From positions 156,244 through 220,243 of the forward strand of contig CALLWB010000013.1 of assembly GCA_938016265.1 (NCBI GenBank): a DNA stretch of 64,000 nt. The letters run 5' to 3'. The notes beneath the pieces are model-generated. The model was not told the DNA's origin. It made no database searches and saw only the letters and a list, made by a program, of their open reading frames with translations. This DNA comes from an uncultured Saprospiraceae bacterium (GTDB taxonomy: Bacteria; Bacteroidota; Bacteroidia; Chitinophagales; Saprospiraceae). Positions within the stretch are counted from its first letter, which is position 1, and each line of letters begins with the position of its first letter. Both the position numbers and the translations under genes were made by a program. This document shows positions 35,980-45,574 of this stretch, one piece after another.

Positions 35980-37989
35980 TCAAATCAATGCAGAGATCGT
36001 CATCATCAAGTTTTCAATAAAAAATAAAAACTTAGCGGTGTATTTCCAGACCGCTGCTTTTTCCGGTTTTTTTGTAAGGCTGTTGTTATTAAAATCCATA
36101 TCCATCAATATCTTCTGCTCTGGATCAATAATCGCGGATTCGATTTTGTGCTTACCGGTATATTTAAACTCATAGGTTCGATCAAGTCCCTCCCAATTCT
36201 CGGTTATTTCTTTCCCATTTTCAAAGCGTATTTTTACATCAACCGGATAAGTGGCTTCTCCTAGTCGATGAATGATGACCTTTGAAATATAGATGGAGTC
36301 CGCCTCAACTGGATTTTTCTCATCAAATTTTATAAATTCTTTTTCTGTACCAATCTCAAAAATTCCCGTTCTTTTATTAATAAGTTCATTGGATATATCG
36401 TGCAATTCATAATCACAAATGTCTGTTCCATAAAGCACTTGATCGAAAAACCAATCCATCGTACTTCCAAACCGATCTCCGTGTTCTTGAGTGACTACCT
36501 CATTGACAATATCAATAAAATCATTCGCACAAGGATGCTTAAATTTCCACCGTTCAAAGTACGTCTTTATTATTTGATTCATGGTTTCTATCCCGATCAT
36601 CCGTTCCAAAGTAGATAGCCAAGTGCCCGTTTTATGGTAAGACAAACTCCCATATCCACCATGTGTAAATCCCCAGGCAGGACGAAAGACTTCAGATATT
36701 TTAGGATTTGACATGCCGGTGTAGGTAGATCGGGTATTTTCAAGACCGCCTATTTTATAACCAAACATATCAATCGTTGCAGAATGCTCCCCATAATAAT
36801 GATCCATCATCCGATTTTCAAAATAGGTAGTGAATCCCTCATCCAACCATGGTTCTTCAAATTCATTTGAAGCGATCATTTGCATAAAATATTGATGCCC
36901 TAGCTCGTGTGCAGTAATAATTTCCGGCGTACGAATCCCCTCAGGCAAACCTGCAAAACTTAGACAGGTAATAAACGTTGGATACTCCATCCCTACTGAC
37001 CGAATGCCATGCATTGGAGGAACTACCATCGTCAAACTAGTATAGGGGTAAGCTCCAACATTTTTAGTAAAATACTCCATAGATTCCTTGGCGGATTGTA
37101 AAAATCGGTAGGAATTGTCATTGTGTTCTGGATTGATCAATAGTCGAATATCTACATGTTTCCATTTATCTTTTATTACCAGAAATTGGGGAGAAGCTGT
37201 CCATGCAAAATCGATGACATCCTCTGCTCTGTAAATATAGGTCTTGGTATTGTCAGCATTCAGGTTGCTGCTTTGCAGTACTCCGGAGGCACCGACTATA
37301 TGACTTTTGGGCACAGTTATTTCGACATTGTAAACGCCAAAATCTGCATAAAACTCCGAACGTGCATGAAATTGATGGCAGTTCCATTGTCCTTTTTCAG
37401 CATAGCGAACTCCGGTAGATTCATAAACTCCAATTTTAGGGAACCACTGTGCAAGGAGATAATAATTCTTACTATAGCCAGTTCTTGCTACAATTTTTGG
37501 AAGTTTAGAAGTAAAGTTGATTGTATAGTCCTTTGTTTCTCCGGGATAAATTGGTTGAGTGAGGATTACTTTGAGGACTGTCTGATCGTATTCATTTTGA
37601 TCGTCAGGCTGGAAATAAGCCATACTAGCAGTCAGGTCATTTCCCTGTTCATCGGATATTTCGTTGATCTCTACCCAGCCCCAGCTCTCTTCTTCCAAAC
37701 TCCTGAAGGCAGAAGGAATCCTGTCAGATTCTGCATTAAAAGTTGACATCGAGTTTTTAAATGCATTTAGATACATGTGAAACTGCAATTCAGTAATGGT
37801 ATCCTTAGAGGTGTTTTTCCAATGCAGGATCTCAGTCCCTGTGAGGGTTTTATCTGTGGTATCTAATTTTACTTTAATGTCATAACTAGCAATTCTGGAG
37901 CTTAGTGGATCATCAGAAATAGTAGGTTGCGCTGCTACCCCATCAGAAACAAATAATCCCAGAATTAACAAAAAAAGTATACGGTTCAT
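35980..37989 (-). CDS. Secreted M1 family metallopeptidase
   Basis: This 669-residue zinc aminopeptidase-like protein has a signal peptide (about 1-20). The zinc site is HELGHQ at about residue 360 followed by Glu in WLDEGFTTYFE, with 18 residues between, as required for M1. A GMEYPTFI element lies where the family has GxMEN. The N-terminal beta domain (YDIKVKLDTTDKTLTGTE) is also typical. It probably removes N-terminal residues from peptides in the periplasm or outside the cell. The next gene downstream encodes a membrane protein of unknown role. Confidence 0.9.
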   Translation of the reverse strand: MNRILFLLILGLFVSDGVAAQPTISDDPLSSRIASYDIKVKLDTTDKTLTGTEILHWKNTSKDTITELQFHMYLNAFKNSMSTFNAESDRIPSAFRSLEEESWGWVEINEISDEQGNDLTASMAYFQPDDQNEYDQTVLKVILTQPIYPGETKDYTINFTSKLPKIVARTGYSKNYYLLAQWFPKIGVYESTGVRYAEKGQWNCHQFHARSEFYADFGVYNVEITVPKSHIVGASGVLQSSNLNADNTKTYIYRAEDVIDFAWTASPQFLVIKDKWKHVDIRLLINPEHNDNSYRFLQSAKESMEYFTKNVGAYPYTSLTMVVPPMHGIRSVGMEYPTFITCLSFAGLPEGIRTPEIITAHELGHQYFMQMIASNEFEEPWLDEGFTTYFENRMMDHYYGEHSATIDMFGYKIGGLENTRSTYTGMSNPKISEVFRPAWGFTHGGYGSLSYHKTGTWLSTLERMIGIETMNQIIKTYFERWKFKHPCANDFIDIVNEVVTQEHGDRFGSTMDWFFDQVLYGTDICDYELHDISNELINKRTGIFEIGTEKEFIKFDEKNPVEADSIYISKVIIHRLGEATYPVDVKIRFENGKEITENWEGLDRTYEFKYTGKHKIESAIIDPEQKILMDMDFNNNSLTKKPEKAAVWKYTAKFLFFIENLMMTISALI

Positions 37990-38322
37990 GAATTGGTTAA
38001 ATTATTAGAGAATAAATATAAAGCTAATTTTACCAATCTCTAAAATTTCATAAGTTGCTTAACAAGCACAAAAATAGGAAAACTAATAGGCTCTAATAGA
38101 ATTCACATATGATTTAATATTCTTTTAGATCACAATAATGTTGATAGTCAGAGAATTAATTCATTTTTTATTGGAATAATTCAGTCATTTTATTTAATTT
38201 CAGATGAAGTTGTCTATTCAATTTGTAGGTAACAATTTTAATTCTTGCTATTAAGCAAAACAAAGCGGATCCCTTCTTTTTTGCTATGAAAGGTTTTCTT
38301 TCATTATTACAATAATCTTCTT
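37990..38322. other. AT-rich divergent gap between M1 peptidase and GH9 genes
   Basis: This 333-bp gap holds the promoters of both divergent genes, but I see no convincing TTG-N19-TAnnTTTG pair. The only structured element is a small hairpin GAAAG-GTTTT-CTTTC at 38288-38302, 20 bp before the GH9 ATG. No ORF or RNA gene is apparent. Confidence 0.4.
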
Positions 38323-41300
38323 ATGCCTAATTTAAAAATTTCTACTTGTGTATTATTTTTCTTTATTTCCTTTTTTTGCTATGCACAACCAAGCATTCAG
38401 GAGACGGAATTCATAAAAGTCGACCAATTTGGATATCTCCCAAATACGGAGAAAGTAGCTGTAATCAGTAATCCACAAGTTGGATTTAACAGTGGGCAGT
38501 CCTACAGTGCTGGTGCAACCTATCAAGTTAGAGAGTGGACTTCAGGCACCGTTGTCTTTTCAGGAAGTCCAGTAAGCTGGAATGGAGGAGCAACACATGC
38601 TCAATCGGGAGACCAGGGTTGGTGGTTTGATTTTTCAAGTGTAACGGCTCCAGGTTCCTATTATATAGTAGATATGGCAAACAACCTTCGATCTTCCCAA
38701 TTTTTAATAGATCAAGGGGTGTATAATAATGTATTAAAGGCAGCATGCAGAATGTTCTACTACAATCGATGCAATATCGAAAAAGTAACTCCTTATGCAG
38801 AAAGCAACTGGACAGACGCCACTTCCTTCGAAAACAATTTACAGGACGGCAACGCAAGATATGTCTTTGCCAAACAAGATGCTTCTACTGAAAAAGACCT
38901 GAGTGGAGGTTGGTACGATGCAGGAGATTTCAATAAATATGTAACGTTCGTTGATCGGGTAATGCATGATTTACTTTGGGCCTACCAAGAAAATCCGGGT
39001 GCATTCGATGACAATTGGAACATCCCAGAATCAGGTAACGGTATCCCCGACATTATTGACGAGTTAAAATGGGAATTAGATTGGCTCTTGAAAATGAATA
39101 ACCCTGATGGATCAACTCATCTAAAAATGGGAAGTCAAAACTATAGTGACAATACTCAAGTTCCTCCAAGTGCAAATACTGACCCCCGATATTATGGGCC
39201 TACCTGTACCTCGGCCTCCATTTCTGTAGCCGGTGTATTTGCCCACGCTGCAAAAGTGTTCAGCAGTTTCCCTTCAATGAGCAGCTATGCCCAGCAATTG
39301 GAAACTAGAGCCGTAAACTCCTGGGCTTATGTTTTGCCACTGATCAATGCCAATCAGCTACAAACTGCCTGCGATAATGGCGAAATCATATCTGGCGATG
39401 CAGACTGGAACGTATCAGAACAGCAAGACAAAGCCCTCAAAGCAGCAATTTATCTTTTTGATTTGACAGGTGATGTTGCCTACAACCAATACACCATCGC
39501 AAATGCTGGCAATACTGAGCAGTTAAGTGGTTTTTGGGGACCCTATAAAATGCCCTTGAATGATGCTCTATTACTTTACTCAACTTTAAATGGTGCGGAT
39601 GCTGCCATTTCTGGTAATATTCGATCTACGCTCACAAATGAATCTGGCGGGACTTCTGACTTTTATGGATTCAACCCAGCAGATTTATATCGAAGTCAAA
39701 TGCCAAGCTATTCCTATCATTGGGGAAGTAATTTACCAAAGGCAGCTACCGGTGTATTGAATAACTTATGTATTAATTATAACATTAACCCAGCAAATCA
39801 TGGTTCTTATGAGATCAAGGCGAATGAAGTAGCACATTATTTTCATGGGGTAAACCCAATGGCACTCACCTATTTGACCAATATGTATGGTTATGGTGCA
39901 GAAAGATGTGTTAATGAAATTTACCACCAATGGTTTAACGATGGAACTGCATGGGATAATACTCTTACTTCTCAGTACGGGCCGGCTCCTGGCTATGTAC
40001 CGGGCGGTCCTAACAAAGATTTTTCTATACCAACAATCGCTCCTCCATCAGGACAACCCGCACAGAAAAGTTACTTGGATTTCAATACCGGATTTCCAGA
40101 TGCTTCCTGGGAGATATCTGAACCTGCGATTTATTATCAATCTGCTTACATTCGAATGTTGGCTTCGCTGATTCCTGCTGGAGCCTGTCCAACTGCTGGT
40201 TCTCCATGCAATGACAATGACCCATCTACTGGAAATGATGTAGAAGATGGCAATTGCAACTGCGCAGGAACTCCCTGCCCTGCTGCCGGGACAGTTTGCG
40301 ATGACAATAATCCAAATACCATAAATGATGCAGAAGATGGAAATTGTGGTTGTAATGGTACACAAGTTGATTGTGAACTACTTGAAAATGAAAGCTTTGA
40401 TGTTGATTTAACTCCTTGGTATCCATTTAGCAATACCACAGCTACGGCAATTCCTGGAGCAGTGGTCATAAGTACTGTTGTGGCAGGAAATCCATGGGAT
40501 GCTGGATTTGCGCAAAATGGATTGACAATAGAACAAGGATCTAGCTATTCCGTTACATTTAGAGCAAGCGCTACAGCAAATAGAGCAATGGCTTTGAAAA
40601 TAAGCCAGCCAGTCACTCCATTTACAGGATACACCTTTCAGACTGTTAATTTGACTCCTGTGATGCAAACATTTACACTCACTTTTGCGATGACAGAACC
40701 AACAGACAATGCCGCAAATTTTGAATTTCAGATAGGAGAAAGTACAGAAGATGTGACCATCGAATTTGCTAGTATTATGGAGGTAGGATGCTCAACTTGC
40801 CCAGCATTAGGAACAATTTGCGATGACAGTGATCCATCCACAATAAACGATGAAGAAGATGGGAATTGCCATTGTACGGGAACGAGTTGTCCAGCAGCTG
40901 GTGGCTCTTGCGACGATAATGACGCTAACACTACGAATGACACAGAAAATGGTTTTTGCTTTTGTACAGGAACGTATACTCCAGGTGCTTGCGAAGAAGT
41001 TACCAATGGTACATTTAACACAGATTTCACAGGTTGGAATTCCTGGGGTTGCACTCCAGAAACCTTTGGTGGAATTGGAGCACTTGAAGAGGTTATCCCT
41101 GGAGTAAATACTTGGGATGCTGGTATTATTAATGGCCCAGTTAACATTGAATTGACAAGGTCCTATACACTGACCTTCCGAGCAAAAGCTGAAGCAGATA
41201 GAACGGTGGACGTTAAAGTTGGTCAACCTGCGGCGCCCTTTACTTCCTATCTGTTTGAAACCGTCAATCTGACAACGGTCATGCAGACCTTCACTTATAC

Positions 41301-42825
41301 CTTTACAATGGCAAATCCTAGTGATCCAAATGCTACGTTGGACTTTCTTATTGGTGGGAATGCTTCGTCCATTTATTTTGACTACGTCAGTCTGGAAGAT
41401 AACAATTGTGGTGCCTGCACCGCTGCAGGAACTCCCTGCGATGACAATGATCCCTCTACCTTTAATGATGTAGAAGATGGCAATTGTACTTGTGCAGGAA
41501 CGCCTTGTCCTTTAGCAGGAACAACTTGCGATGATGGCAATCCAAGTACGACCAACGACACAGAAGACGGAAACTGCAATTGCACAGGCACGTTTAATCC
41601 CGGAGCTTGTGAGCAAATGATCAATGGGGCATTTGACAATGATGTATCTTCTTGGGATCAATGGAATTGTACTCCTTCCAGTGTTGCAGGAATTGCAAAT
41701 ATTACAGGTATTATCCCTGGTTCCTTTTCCTGGGATGCTGGTTTTTTTCAACCCAATCTAAGTTTAGACCTTGGGACAAATTACACGGTTTCATTCAGAG
41801 CAAAAGCAGATGTTGCTCGAACAATTGATCTCAAATTGGATGAAACAGCCCTTGGGGTAACGTATCATTATGAACTGATCAATCTTACAACTACGATGCA
41901 AGATTACACCATCAATTTTACTATGACTGAGGCAACTGTGAGTACTGCCAATCTTTACTTTTTTGTTGGTGGGAATGCGTCAAGTGTTTACTTTGATTAT
42001 GTAAGTCTTCAGGAAACCAACTGTGCAGGGTGTCCTGCAGCAGGAACTGTGTGCGATGATAATGATCCTAATACCACCAACGATACGGAAGATGGCAATT
42101 GCAATTGTACTGGCGATCCGTGTATTGATTTTAATGTGTTTGCCTTCCTGGAAGGAGCTTATGATGAAGCAACAGGTGTGATGAGAAACAATCTCAATAC
42201 ACAGCGTCAGTTATTGCCAGGAATGGTTCAAAATCCATTAGAAGATGGACATCCCTACTCTATCGCTCCTTGGAATTACGCAGGTACGGAAGGCCAAGGA
42301 TGGAGTGATGCAGAATATGATGTCGATGCAGTAGATTGGGTGTTGATTTCATTGCGAACAGGTCCTGCTAAATCCACTGAAGTATTTCGAGCAGCTGGAC
42401 TATTGATGAAAGATGGTAGTGTCTTGTGGACAGAAGATTGTAGGCTGTTTGGTTTGACTGGAAACGAATATTATGTAGTTTTTGAACATCGAAATCATAT
42501 CGCGGCAATGTCCCCACAGCCAGTACCTTTGGTAGGTGGCTCGCTTACCTATGATTTTAGATCTAATGATTCTTATGCGGTGACGGGCTTTGGTCAAAAA
42601 TCAATAACTCCCGGCGTATTTGTATTGTTTGTAGGAGATGTAGACCAAATTACTGATCAAGGAAGTTATGATATTAATGCTTCTGATAAAGCTGTTTTTG
42701 ATATTGAAAATGGAGAATTTAATCAATATCTACCCTCCGATTTTGATCAGAATGGAGATGTCAACGGAGCAGATAAAATTCTATGGAACTCCAACAATGG
42801 AGTTTTTAGCAGTGTACCAAAGTAA
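38323..42825 (+). CDS. Large secreted glycoside hydrolase family 9 (cellulase) with CBM-like modules and dockerin-like C-terminus
   Basis: The 1500-residue protein starts with a signal peptide (about 1-22). An Ig-like CelD_N domain (FIKVDQFGYLPNTEKVAVIS) spans about 28-115. The GH9 catalytic domain has GGWYDAGDFNKY (Asp199, Asp202), WNIPESGNGIPDIIDELKW, and the C-terminal acid motif ISEPAIYYQSAY (Glu600). Next are seven Cys/Asp-rich linkers of about 30 residues starting at 622, 652, 826, 856, 1032, 1062 and 1237. Between pairs lie three CBM4/9-like domains (about 682-825, 886-1031, 1092-1236). The last 235 residues form a module ending in a dockerin-like FDQNGDVNGADKILW. No standard T9SS domain is seen. 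It should cut cellulose or related beta-glucans outside the cell. Confidence 0.88.
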   Translation: MPNLKISTCVLFFFISFFCYAQPSIQETEFIKVDQFGYLPNTEKVAVISNPQVGFNSGQSYSAGATYQVREWTSGTVVFSGSPVSWNGGATHAQSGDQGWWFDFSSVTAPGSYYIVDMANNLRSSQFLIDQGVYNNVLKAACRMFYYNRCNIEKVTPYAESNWTDATSFENNLQDGNARYVFAKQDASTEKDLSGGWYDAGDFNKYVTFVDRVMHDLLWAYQENPGAFDDNWNIPESGNGIPDIIDELKWELDWLLKMNNPDGSTHLKMGSQNYSDNTQVPPSANTDPRYYGPTCTSASISVAGVFAHAAKVFSSFPSMSSYAQQLETRAVNSWAYVLPLINANQLQTACDNGEIISGDADWNVSEQQDKALKAAIYLFDLTGDVAYNQYTIANAGNTEQLSGFWGPYKMPLNDALLLYSTLNGADAAISGNIRSTLTNESGGTSDFYGFNPADLYRSQMPSYSYHWGSNLPKAATGVLNNLCINYNINPANHGSYEIKANEVAHYFHGVNPMALTYLTNMYGYGAERCVNEIYHQWFNDGTAWDNTLTSQYGPAPGYVPGGPNKDFSIPTIAPPSGQPAQKSYLDFNTGFPDASWEISEPAIYYQSAYIRMLASLIPAGACPTAGSPCNDNDPSTGNDVEDGNCNCAGTPCPAAGTVCDDNNPNTINDAEDGNCGCNGTQVDCELLENESFDVDLTPWYPFSNTTATAIPGAVVISTVVAGNPWDAGFAQNGLTIEQGSSYSVTFRASATANRAMALKISQPVTPFTGYTFQTVNLTPVMQTFTLTFAMTEPTDNAANFEFQIGESTEDVTIEFASIMEVGCSTCPALGTICDDSDPSTINDEEDGNCHCTGTSCPAAGGSCDDNDANTTNDTENGFCFCTGTYTPGACEEVTNGTFNTDFTGWNSWGCTPETFGGIGALEEVIPGVNTWDAGIINGPVNIELTRSYTLTFRAKAEADRTVDVKVGQPAAPFTSYLFETVNLTTVMQTFTYTFTMANPSDPNATLDFLIGGNASSIYFDYVSLEDNNCGACTAAGTPCDDNDPSTFNDVEDGNCTCAGTPCPLAGTTCDDGNPSTTNDTEDGNCNCTGTFNPGACEQMINGAFDNDVSSWDQWNCTPSSVAGIANITGIIPGSFSWDAGFFQPNLSLDLGTNYTVSFRAKADVARTIDLKLDETALGVTYHYELINLTTTMQDYTINFTMTEATVSTANLYFFVGGNASSVYFDYVSLQETNCAGCPAAGTVCDDNDPNTTNDTEDGNCNCTGDPCIDFNVFAFLEGAYDEATGVMRNNLNTQRQLLPGMVQNPLEDGHPYSIAPWNYAGTEGQGWSDAEYDVDAVDWVLISLRTGPAKSTEVFRAAGLLMKDGSVLWTEDCRLFGLTGNEYYVVFEHRNHIAAMSPQPVPLVGGSLTYDFRSNDSYAVTGFGQKSITPGVFVLFVGDVDQITDQGSYDINASDKAVFDIENGEFNQYLPSDFDQNGDVNGADKILWNSNNGVFSSVPK
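40186..42117 (+). repeat. Seven Cys/Asp-rich 30-residue linker repeats in GH9 gene
   Basis: Copies begin at 40186, 40276, 40798, 40888, 41416, 41506 and 42031. Each follows CPxxGxxCDDxDPxTxND, then xEDGxCxCxG, with four Cys. They occur as pair-CBM-pair-CBM-pair-CBM-single. The Asp/Asn spacing suggests calcium binding and the Cys suggest disulfides. Confidence 0.85.
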
Positions 42826-42849
42826 TTGTAGATTATAGAACAATTTCAC

Positions 42850-42890
42850 ATAGATAGGGGCTAAATTTACTTTAGCCTCTATCTATTTTA
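42850..42890 (+). terminator. Terminator after GH9 gene
   Basis: A 16-bp stem (left arm 42850-42865, right arm 42871-42886, one G-U pair) with a 5-nt loop, followed by a short T/A run. It separates the GH9 gene from aroC. Confidence 0.85.
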
Positions 42891-42925
42891 TCAACAGGGA
42901 AATTTCAAAAAATCAAAGAAACAAC

Positions 42926-42933
42926 TAACTTCG
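42926..42933 (+). promoter_or_regulatory. -7-like box at the aroC start
   Basis: TAACTTCG matches TAnnTTTG at 7 of 8 positions (C for T at position 7) and ends only 4 bp before the aroC ATG. If used, the transcript would have almost no leader. Confidence 0.3.
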
Positions 42934-42937
42934 TGGA

Positions 42938-44014
42938 ATGGCAGGAAATACGTTTGGACAATTATTTAAAATTACCACTTTCGGAGAGTCTCACGGCAAA
43001 GCCCTTGGAGTTATCATAGACGGCTGTCCACCAGGAATCGAAATTGACGAAGCATTCATCCAAAATGAGTTGGCCCGAAGAAAACCAGGTCAGTCCAACA
43101 TCGTGACCCAAAGAAAAGAAGACGACAGCTTTCAATTATTATCCGGAGTATTTGAAGGGAAAACAACTGGCACCCCCATCTCGATGGTCATCTACAATCA
43201 AGACGCCCGTTCACGAGATTATTCACACATCAAAGATAAGTTCAGACCTTCCCACGCCGACTTTACCTATTTGGCTAAATATGGAATTCGAGATTATCGA
43301 GGTGGTGGCAGATCTTCAGCACGAGAAACCGCCGCCAGAGTAGCTGCAGGAGCAATAGCAAAACTACTACTCCTAAAAAATGGCATCCACATAAACAGTT
43401 ACGTCAGCCAGGTAGGAACATTAAAACTAGAAAAAGACTACAAACAATTAGATTTCAATAATATTGAAGCCAACCCGCTGCGGTGCCCGGATCCTGAAAT
43501 GGCAGATCGTATGATTGCCCATATCAAGGAGGTCCGAAAAGCAGGAGATACCATTGGCGGTATTGTAACTGGTGTAGTACAAGGTTGTCCACCTGGATTA
43601 GGCGAACCGGTTTTTGATAAATTGCATGCAGATCTTGGCAAGGCAATGCTTTCGATCAATGCTTGCAAAGGGTTTGAGTATGGATCTGGTTTTGAGGGGA
43701 TTACGATGCGTGGCTCTGTCCACAATGATCATTTCAGAATGGAAGGCGATAAAGTTATTACAGACACGAATTATTCAGGTGGCGTACAAGGCGGGATTAG
43801 CAATGGAATGGATATCTATTTCAGAGTTGCCTTCAAACCTGTAGCCACCATCATCCAATCACAACCATCGATAAATACAGACGGTGATTCCGTAGAAGTC
43901 ACTGGAAAAGGAAGGCACGATCCATGCGTAGTTCCTAGGGCGGTGCCAATTGTTGATGCGATGACGGCCTTGGTATTAGCGGATCATTTGCTTCGGCAGA
44001 ATGCAATCAAGTGA
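42938..44014 (+). CDS. aroC: Chorismate synthase
   Basis: AroC makes chorismate from 5-enolpyruvylshikimate-3-phosphate, using reduced FMN. The 358-residue protein has FGESHG at 15-20, [17 protein letters not shown], the [21 protein letters not shown] signature, and [14 protein letters not shown] near the end. Chorismate supplies aromatic amino acids and also feeds menaquinone synthesis by MqnA and MqnE, encoded elsewhere in this window. A strong terminator separates it from the GH9 gene. Confidence 0.96.
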   Translation: MAGNTFGQLFKITTFGESHGKALGVIIDGCPPGIEIDEAFIQNELARRKPGQSNIVTQRKEDDSFQLLSGVFEGKTTGTPISMVIYNQDARSRDYSHIKDKFRPSHADFTYLAKYGIRDYRGGGRSSARETAARVAAGAIAKLLLLKNGIHINSYVSQVGTLKLEKDYKQLDFNNIEANPLRCPDPEMADRMIAHIKEVRKAGDTIGGIVTGVVQGCPPGLGEPVFDKLHADLGKAMLSINACKGFEYGSGFEGITMRGSVHNDHFRMEGDKVITDTNYSGGVQGGISNGMDIYFRVAFKPVATIIQSQPSINTDGDSVEVTGKGRHDPCVVPRAVPIVDAMTALVLADHLLRQNAIK

Positions 44015-44240
44015 CTGTCTGCATTTTGCAATCGCTGCCTTCTTGCAATTTATTTATTATTGTAAAATAGCATATCCCATTATTAAAGGTTCGTGAATTG
44101 TCTCTTACAAATAGCGGAATCGAACTGGCTGTATCCGCCGTCGCGGTTATTTCACTTTTTCAACTGTCGTTTAAAATTCTTCGAGATTGTTCAATAATCT
44201 AATCAGTATTTTCTACAAAATTACCTTCTACCTCATTTTC

Positions 44241-45410
44241 CTACTTTTCAAAAAATAACTCCTTGACTCCATCCACCACTTCACATTCATAAAAAGAAGG
44301 TTCAATATTAGTCGCGTGTTCATAGCGGCCTTTGACGTACTCTTTTACCTCTTTGAGTATATCTTTGTGTACGAGGGCGATGGCACATCCGCCAAACCCT
44401 GCGCCAGTCATCCGTGCTCCTAGACATTGATCCACCGCGCGAATCGTATCTACTAGAAGATCTAACTCATCGCTGCTCACTTCATAGTCGTGGGCAAGGG
44501 ACAAATGAGATGCGTCCATACAGTCTCCAAACGCCTTCAGATCACCGTCTTCCAGCTCCTCCTTTGCCTCCATAACAAACTGATTTTCCCAAACCACGTG
44601 TTTCGCTCTGGATTTTATAGTGGGATCAGCTATCAAACGATTGATCTCATCAAAACTTGCTTCGCAAAGATGGGTGATGGGTCTGGTTTTATTGATTATT
44701 TCCAAGGCTTTTAGACATTCCTCTTTTCTGGTATTGTATTCGGAATCGGCTAGTTCTCTGGGCGTATTTGTGTTCATGATCAACAATTTATATTCGCCGG
44801 TATTAAATGGGACATATTCACAAGCAAGATTATTACAATCCAGATACATAGCAGCTCCTTGTTTTCCCATAGCGACAGCAAATTGGTCCATGATGCCGCA
44901 TTGTACACCAATAAATTTGTTTTCGACTTCCTGACATAACAATGCAAGCGCTAGTCGATCTACTTCGATATTTGCAATTGTCATCATCAAGTAACCCGTG
45001 AGTACCTCTATACAAGCAGAGGAAGACAATCCGGCACCAATTGGTAGTGTACTATGATACAAAATATCTACTCCTACGAGCTCAATATTTGTCGCCTTCA
45101 AAAAATTGATGACACCCATTGGGTAATTCCCCCAGCCTGCTCGTTCGTCATATTCCATGGCTTTATCCATGTCTATAATGACTTGGGTTGCCAAGTCGGT
45201 AGAACTCAACCGAACTTTTGAATCAGCCCGTTTTCGAACCACGGCTGTTATCCCCAATGAAATAGCCACAGGGAGCACGGTACCACCATTATAGTCAATG
45301 TGGTCACCGATTAGATTCACTCTTCCAGGGGCAAAGAAAAAACGAAGTGCTTCATCAGAAGATTTTCCGTAAGTAGATTCAAATTTATTGATTAAACTAA
45401 GTTTGTCCAT
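44241..45410 (-). CDS. galK: Galactokinase
   Basis: GalK phosphorylates galactose at C1, the first step of the Leloir pathway. The 389-residue protein contains the signature APGRVNLIGDHIDYNGG at 27-43, the ATP-binding LPIGAGLSSSACIEV near 121, and MTGAGFGGCAIAL near 336. These are the three GHMP-kinase motifs. No other Leloir gene lies nearby. The 226-bp gap to convergent aroC contains nothing I can identify. Confidence 0.93.
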   Translation of the reverse strand: MDKLSLINKFESTYGKSSDEALRFFFAPGRVNLIGDHIDYNGGTVLPVAISLGITAVVRKRADSKVRLSSTDLATQVIIDMDKAMEYDERAGWGNYPMGVINFLKATNIELVGVDILYHSTLPIGAGLSSSACIEVLTGYLMMTIANIEVDRLALALLCQEVENKFIGVQCGIMDQFAVAMGKQGAAMYLDCNNLACEYVPFNTGEYKLLIMNTNTPRELADSEYNTRKEECLKALEIINKTRPITHLCEASFDEINRLIADPTIKSRAKHVVWENQFVMEAKEELEDGDLKAFGDCMDASHLSLAHDYEVSSDELDLLVDTIRAVDQCLGARMTGAGFGGCAIALVHKDILKEVKEYVKGRYEHATNIEPSFYECEVVDGVKELFFEK

Positions 45411-45444
45411 TATTTCAATTCAAGCTTATTGTTAAATTATCGCA

Positions 45445-45452
45445 CAAAAGTA
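45445..45452 (-). promoter_or_regulatory. Putative -7 element for galK
   Basis: On the minus strand this reads TACTTTTG, a perfect TAnnTTTG box, 34 bp before the galK ATG. The -33 element is not clear. Confidence 0.45.
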
Positions 45453-45574
45453 TAAAAAACTAAGGTTAGATCATCCTTTTATTTAGTTTTACAGTCTGAA
45501 TGAAAAAAATCTTTCACGAAAGGTAGGAACAGGTTTATCCTGCTGTTAACAGAACTTCGTAAAAACGTTTATCC

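Noticed and set aside
40048..41751. Several overlapping antisense frames opposite the GH9 linker and CBM region
   Set aside because: They follow the repetitive sense-strand codons, have no start context or domain, and lie within a clear gene.
44101..44160. A T-loop-like GTTCGATTCC pattern on the minus strand
   Set aside because: The flanking sequence does not form a T-stem, D-arm, anticodon arm or acceptor stem, so no tRNA is supported.
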